The notes under the pieces: generated by a model
Databases searched by the model: none
Seen by the model: the letters and a program-made list of their open reading frames with translations, nothing else
What the model was told of the DNA's origin: nothing
Shown here: positions 63,227 to 64,000 of the stretch, piece after piece
Layout of the letters: the number at the start of each line of letters is the position of its first letter
How positions within the stretch are numbered: position 1 is the stretch's first letter
NCBI GenBank assembly: GCA_002786025.1
Contig: NHNW01000073.1
Location: 248,001 to 312,000, forward strand
Direction of reading: 5' to 3'
From: Zasmidium citrigriseum
Taxonomy: Eukaryota; Ascomycota; Dothideomycetes; Mycosphaerellales; Mycosphaerellaceae
DNA length: 64,000 bases
Translations under genes and position numbers: made by a program

Positions 63227-63296
63227 CTGTAGATTATTGATTAGAGATGTCTATTGCTAGCTACGCGTGCTAGCTACGGCCAAGTCCAAAACTCAC
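63227..63296 (-). other. Intron of hAT transposase, shared core
   Basis: This 70 nt intron has donor GTGAGT, branch-like CTCTAATC and acceptor CTACAG, with core CGTAGCTAGCACGCGTAGCT followed by AGCA. Removal joins PLVLFK to IRQTAI in frame. Confidence 0.75.
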
Positions 63297-64000
63297 TTTA
63301 AAAAGGACTAGGGGAATGTTATCCACGTTGTTCCTAGCTTTAATCTTTTCAAGTTCCTTGCGAGAGGTGGTATTGTTAATCGTCTTCTCTAGGTCGTCAT
63401 TCTCTAGCTCCAGCTTTAGCTCCGAGAACAGAGCCCGAATCGCTAACTATACAACATACGCAAAGCATAGAAAGTAATATATCTTCGGACTGTCCGCGTC
63501 TGGATCGTAAATCTACTCGTTAGACTCTATTTCGTTCTCTGCACTTACGGCCTTGACCTATATTTCTAGTCTCGTAAGCTAGGTGAGGTTAGTAGAACGA
63601 GACAGCTTCTAAACTGCCTTTAGACTACAATTCGTTAGAACGTTTAGCGCTTTGCATCTTCATAGTACGTATACGGCGCGATGCAGGGTCCTATTGTTAC
63701 TAGCGTTGTTAGTCGTTAAGGCGGTTAGTTTCATATTACATCCATAGGTAGTTATCGCCTTCTCGACTAGTTTCGCCATGTTCTCTCTAGTATGTTGGCC
63801 ATGAATAGCAGGGAAGTCGAGCAGCTCCTCATAGTATGTCCAAGTAGGATCAATCCAATAGCCCTTAATACTAAGGAACGACGCCCGCATTAACCTAGCA
63901 GACCACGCATTAACAGCGAAAGCGACTGCGTTGCACTTGTTAATTTGTCCTTGTAGTTGCTATATTACCTACTTCTCGCGTTCTCGAATCCGTGCTCGTT

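Larger units (their letters stand above)
58198..64000 (-). mobile_element. hAT transposon carrying two histone H3-like genes (incomplete, runs off window)
   Basis: A hAT-type transposase (61886 to beyond 64000) and two histone H3-fold genes (60992-61728 and 58506-60599) lie on the minus strand in one array. All three carry scattered in-frame TAG and TAA codons of RIP type. Five of their six introns share the same core sequence, which ties the transposase and the extended-H3 gene into one unit. A plausible terminus lies near 58198 (CCGAGGTGGGCTAGG, followed by GGGCC-rich subterminal sequence typical of hAT ends). The other end, and so the target duplication, lies outside the window. Whether the histone genes are cargo of the hAT element or belong to an adjacent element is inference. 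Confidence 0.6.
61886..64000 (-). pseudogene. hAT family transposase, RIP-damaged, 5' end outside window
   Basis: The reading starts beyond the window. Visible family blocks from N to C are: AFAVNAWSARLMRASFL followed by GYWID; LLDFPAIHGQHTRENMAKLV; ALTTNNASNN (family TTDNASNN, with Asp mutated to Asn); NVDNIPLVLFK; QDVKTRFDSTYYMLIRLCLL; EEFFRYKRK; and the C-terminal dimerisation block IAKIARDVLCIPG then CERAFSIARYQARYNQSYHP. In-frame stops and Asp-to-Asn changes fit RIP. Introns at 63227-63296 (in frame) and 62337-62391 carry the shared core. After the dimerisation block an unusual ~75-residue charged tail leads to a TAG at 61886. Other introns may exist. Confidence 0.85.

Noticed and set aside
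58690..63290. The recurring GCTAGCTACG pairs as a CRISPR-like or simple tandem array.
   Set aside because: Spacing is irregular, from hundreds of bases to about 1 kb, and most pairs fall within spliceosomal introns. The organism is a eukaryote.
63660..63890. A 76-aa open frame that could be read as a small intact protein.
   Set aside because: It is an uninterrupted fragment of the decayed hAT transposase between two RIP stops, not an independent gene.

Overview
The window looks like a chromosome of a filamentous ascomycete (Pezizomycotina). The reasons are short introns of 50-60 nt with GT...CTRAC...AG signals, HET-domain genes, a fungal rhodopsin-type membrane protein, orthologues of RIC8, BYE1, TAPT1/EMP65 and cytosolic lysyl-tRNA synthetase, and repeats carrying the mark of repeat-induced point mutation (RIP: CpA to TpA on either strand). 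A Dothideomycete is plausible, but that is inference.

Layout. (1) 890-2340 holds a rhodopsin-domain membrane protein with six exons. (2) 2538-14717 is a 12.2 kb RIP-ruined island with almost no CA or TG dinucleotides. It is nested. Imperfect ~70 bp terminal inverted repeats flank two decayed arms. Between the arms sits a full-length chromodomain Ty3/Gypsy element (4827-12445; 188 bp LTRs, 5 bp target duplication TAAGC). Inside that lies a 441 bp solo LTR (6775-7215) that escaped RIP. (3) 14703-33869 is a gene block: a HET protein whose stop codon lies in the transposon end, two small hypothetical proteins, a TAPT1-family protein, a 1737-aa coiled-coil protein with internal repeats, lysyl-tRNA synthetase, a BYE1-like PHD/TFIIS/SPOC protein and a ZNF830-like zinc-finger protein. 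(4) 36157-42867 is a mirror-image duplication of a divergent two-gene module of unknown function. Both divergent promoters share two motifs. (5) 43011-55249 holds three paralogues of an unknown, possibly mitochondrial, family. Each has a conserved ~70 bp non-coding block upstream. A 1010-aa HET protein and an AAA+ ATPase lie between the second and third copies. (6) 55561-57153 is RIC8. (7) 57431-64000 is a second repeat region. It starts with a heavily RIP-damaged stretch and continues into a large hAT transposon that runs off the window.

The most striking content is in the hAT element. On the same strand as the hAT transposase, and just downstream of it, are two decayed genes for histone H3-fold proteins. 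One (60992-61728) resembles CENP-A, with a three-residue longer loop 1 and a Trp before the conserved Gln. The other (58506-60599) has an H3-like tail and fold with an ~18-residue loop 1 insertion, followed by an ~430-residue basic extension. Several in-frame stops fall exactly at glutamines conserved in histone H3, as expected if RIP turned CAG into TAG. Neither tail contains the ARKS motif that surrounds Lys9 and Lys27. Five introns, shared between the transposase and the extended-H3 gene, carry the same tandem core (CGTAGCTAGCA twice). A transposon carrying its own histone H3 variants is not a system I know to be described.

Limits: all calls are by eye, without database or alignment searches. 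Restored readings in RIP regions assume CAG/CAA to TAG/TAA changes. Exon borders were chosen by splice consensus and frame.
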